Shown one piece after another: positions 16,174-16,521 of a stretch of 16,521 bases of DNA (positions within the stretch are counted from its first letter, which is position 1; each line of letters begins with the position of its first letter). Below the pieces are notes generated by a model. That model did not search any database. It was given only the letters and a program-made list of their open reading frames with translations, and was not told the origin of the DNA. The position numbers were made by a program, and so were the translations under genes. The DNA is from Halanaerobiaceae bacterium (lineage in GTDB: Bacteria > Bacillota > Halanaerobiia > Halanaerobiales > DTU029), in assembly GCA_012521855.1 (NCBI GenBank), contig JAAYLO010000245.1:1-16521 (forward strand), in the 5' to 3' direction.

Positions 16174-16264
16174 TAATTATATTTATCAATAAATCATCTG
16201 CCTGAATAATATATAAAGACAAAAATTATTGTTTTTTATGTATTATGAAAGGAAGATGATTTTG

Positions 16265-16521
16265 ATGGAGTTCGCTGAATTTCTCAAGGATAATTATGAA
16301 ATTGTTGAAAGAAGGGTCAGGGAAGTAACTGAGCGGCTATTGGGTATTCCCTATCAACATAATGGCCGTACCCGGGCAGGGGTTGATTGCCTGGGGCTTT
16401 TTTATCTTTTCTTTAAAGAACTGGGTATCGAGTTTCCTATTGATTATAAACGGGGCTATATAGGACAAGATTGGTATAAAACTGTGCCGGATAGATATAT
16501 TACCGGATTGAGAAATATTGG
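16265..16521 (+). CDS. NlpC/P60-family cysteine peptidase, cut by the window end
   Basis: The first 85 codons are present. After a helical N terminus comes LLGIPYQHNGRTRAG and then VDCLGLFYLFF, with the likely catalytic Cys near residue 45 in the VDCLGL motif of NlpC/P60 domains. The form resembles the stand-alone NlpC/P60 type seen also in phage tail clusters. Members cleave peptidoglycan stem peptides. No signal peptide is visible. ATG 16265 is used; TTG 16262 is in frame and a little better placed relative to AAAGGAAG (16248-16255). The His and third catalytic residue lie beyond the window. Confidence 0.8.
   Translation, partial: MEFAEFLKDNYEIVERRVREVTERLLGIPYQHNGRTRAGVDCLGLFYLFFKELGIEFPIDYKRGYIGQDWYKTVPDRYITGLRNI

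Noticed and set aside
15870..16264. Riboswitch (c-di-AMP type or T-box) ahead of the NlpC/P60 gene
   Set aside because: The conserved c-di-AMP and T-box core sequences are not present, and most of the stretch is better explained by the cyclase-like remnant.

Overview
The window looks like a chromosome segment of a low-GC, AT-rich, strictly anaerobic Firmicutes-type bacterium. The order secA, prfB, a DUF2993 gene, a DUF5693 gene, csaB, tagA/wecG, yitT, ftsE, ftsX, ctpA and the protein sequences suggest a Halanaerobiales-like or clostridial host. That assignment rests on recall of gene order and sequence style, not on a search. CsaB implies a pyruvylated cell-wall polymer that anchors SLH-domain proteins.

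Positions 1-9279 form a plus-strand housekeeping and envelope block. It starts with SecA, preceded by an exact tandem copy of its ribosome binding site. RF2 (prfB) follows and must be read through a +1 programmed frameshift at CTT-TGA-C. Then come a DUF2993/LmeA-like secreted protein, a DUF5693 membrane protein, CsaB pyruvyl transferase, a TagA/WecG glycosyltransferase and a YitT membrane protein, closed by a strong terminator. The tight spacing suggests one or two operons.

Positions 9300-11870 hold an eroded FtsEX-CtpA locus. The FtsE-like protein keeps the fold but has lost nearly every ATPase motif. The FtsX-like gene lacks the extracellular domain and is broken by one base in a T7 run. 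The M23 peptidase gene often found between ftsX and ctpA is absent. CtpA itself looks intact.

Positions 11870-15870 hold an agr-type peptide quorum-sensing locus. AgrB is on the minus strand. A 36-residue AgrD-like precursor, overlooked by ordinary length cut-offs, is divergent on the plus strand and has its own terminator. Two tandem paralogous AgrC-like membrane histidine kinases follow. No response regulator lies in the window. A perfect consensus promoter (TTGACA-N17-TATAAT) at 11955-11983 points rightward, so it would produce RNA antisense to all of agrB and reading into agrD.

Positions 15870-16521 hold a terminator, the apparent C-terminal remnant of a cyclase/kynurenine-formamidase family gene, and the start of an NlpC/P60 peptidase gene that runs off the window.
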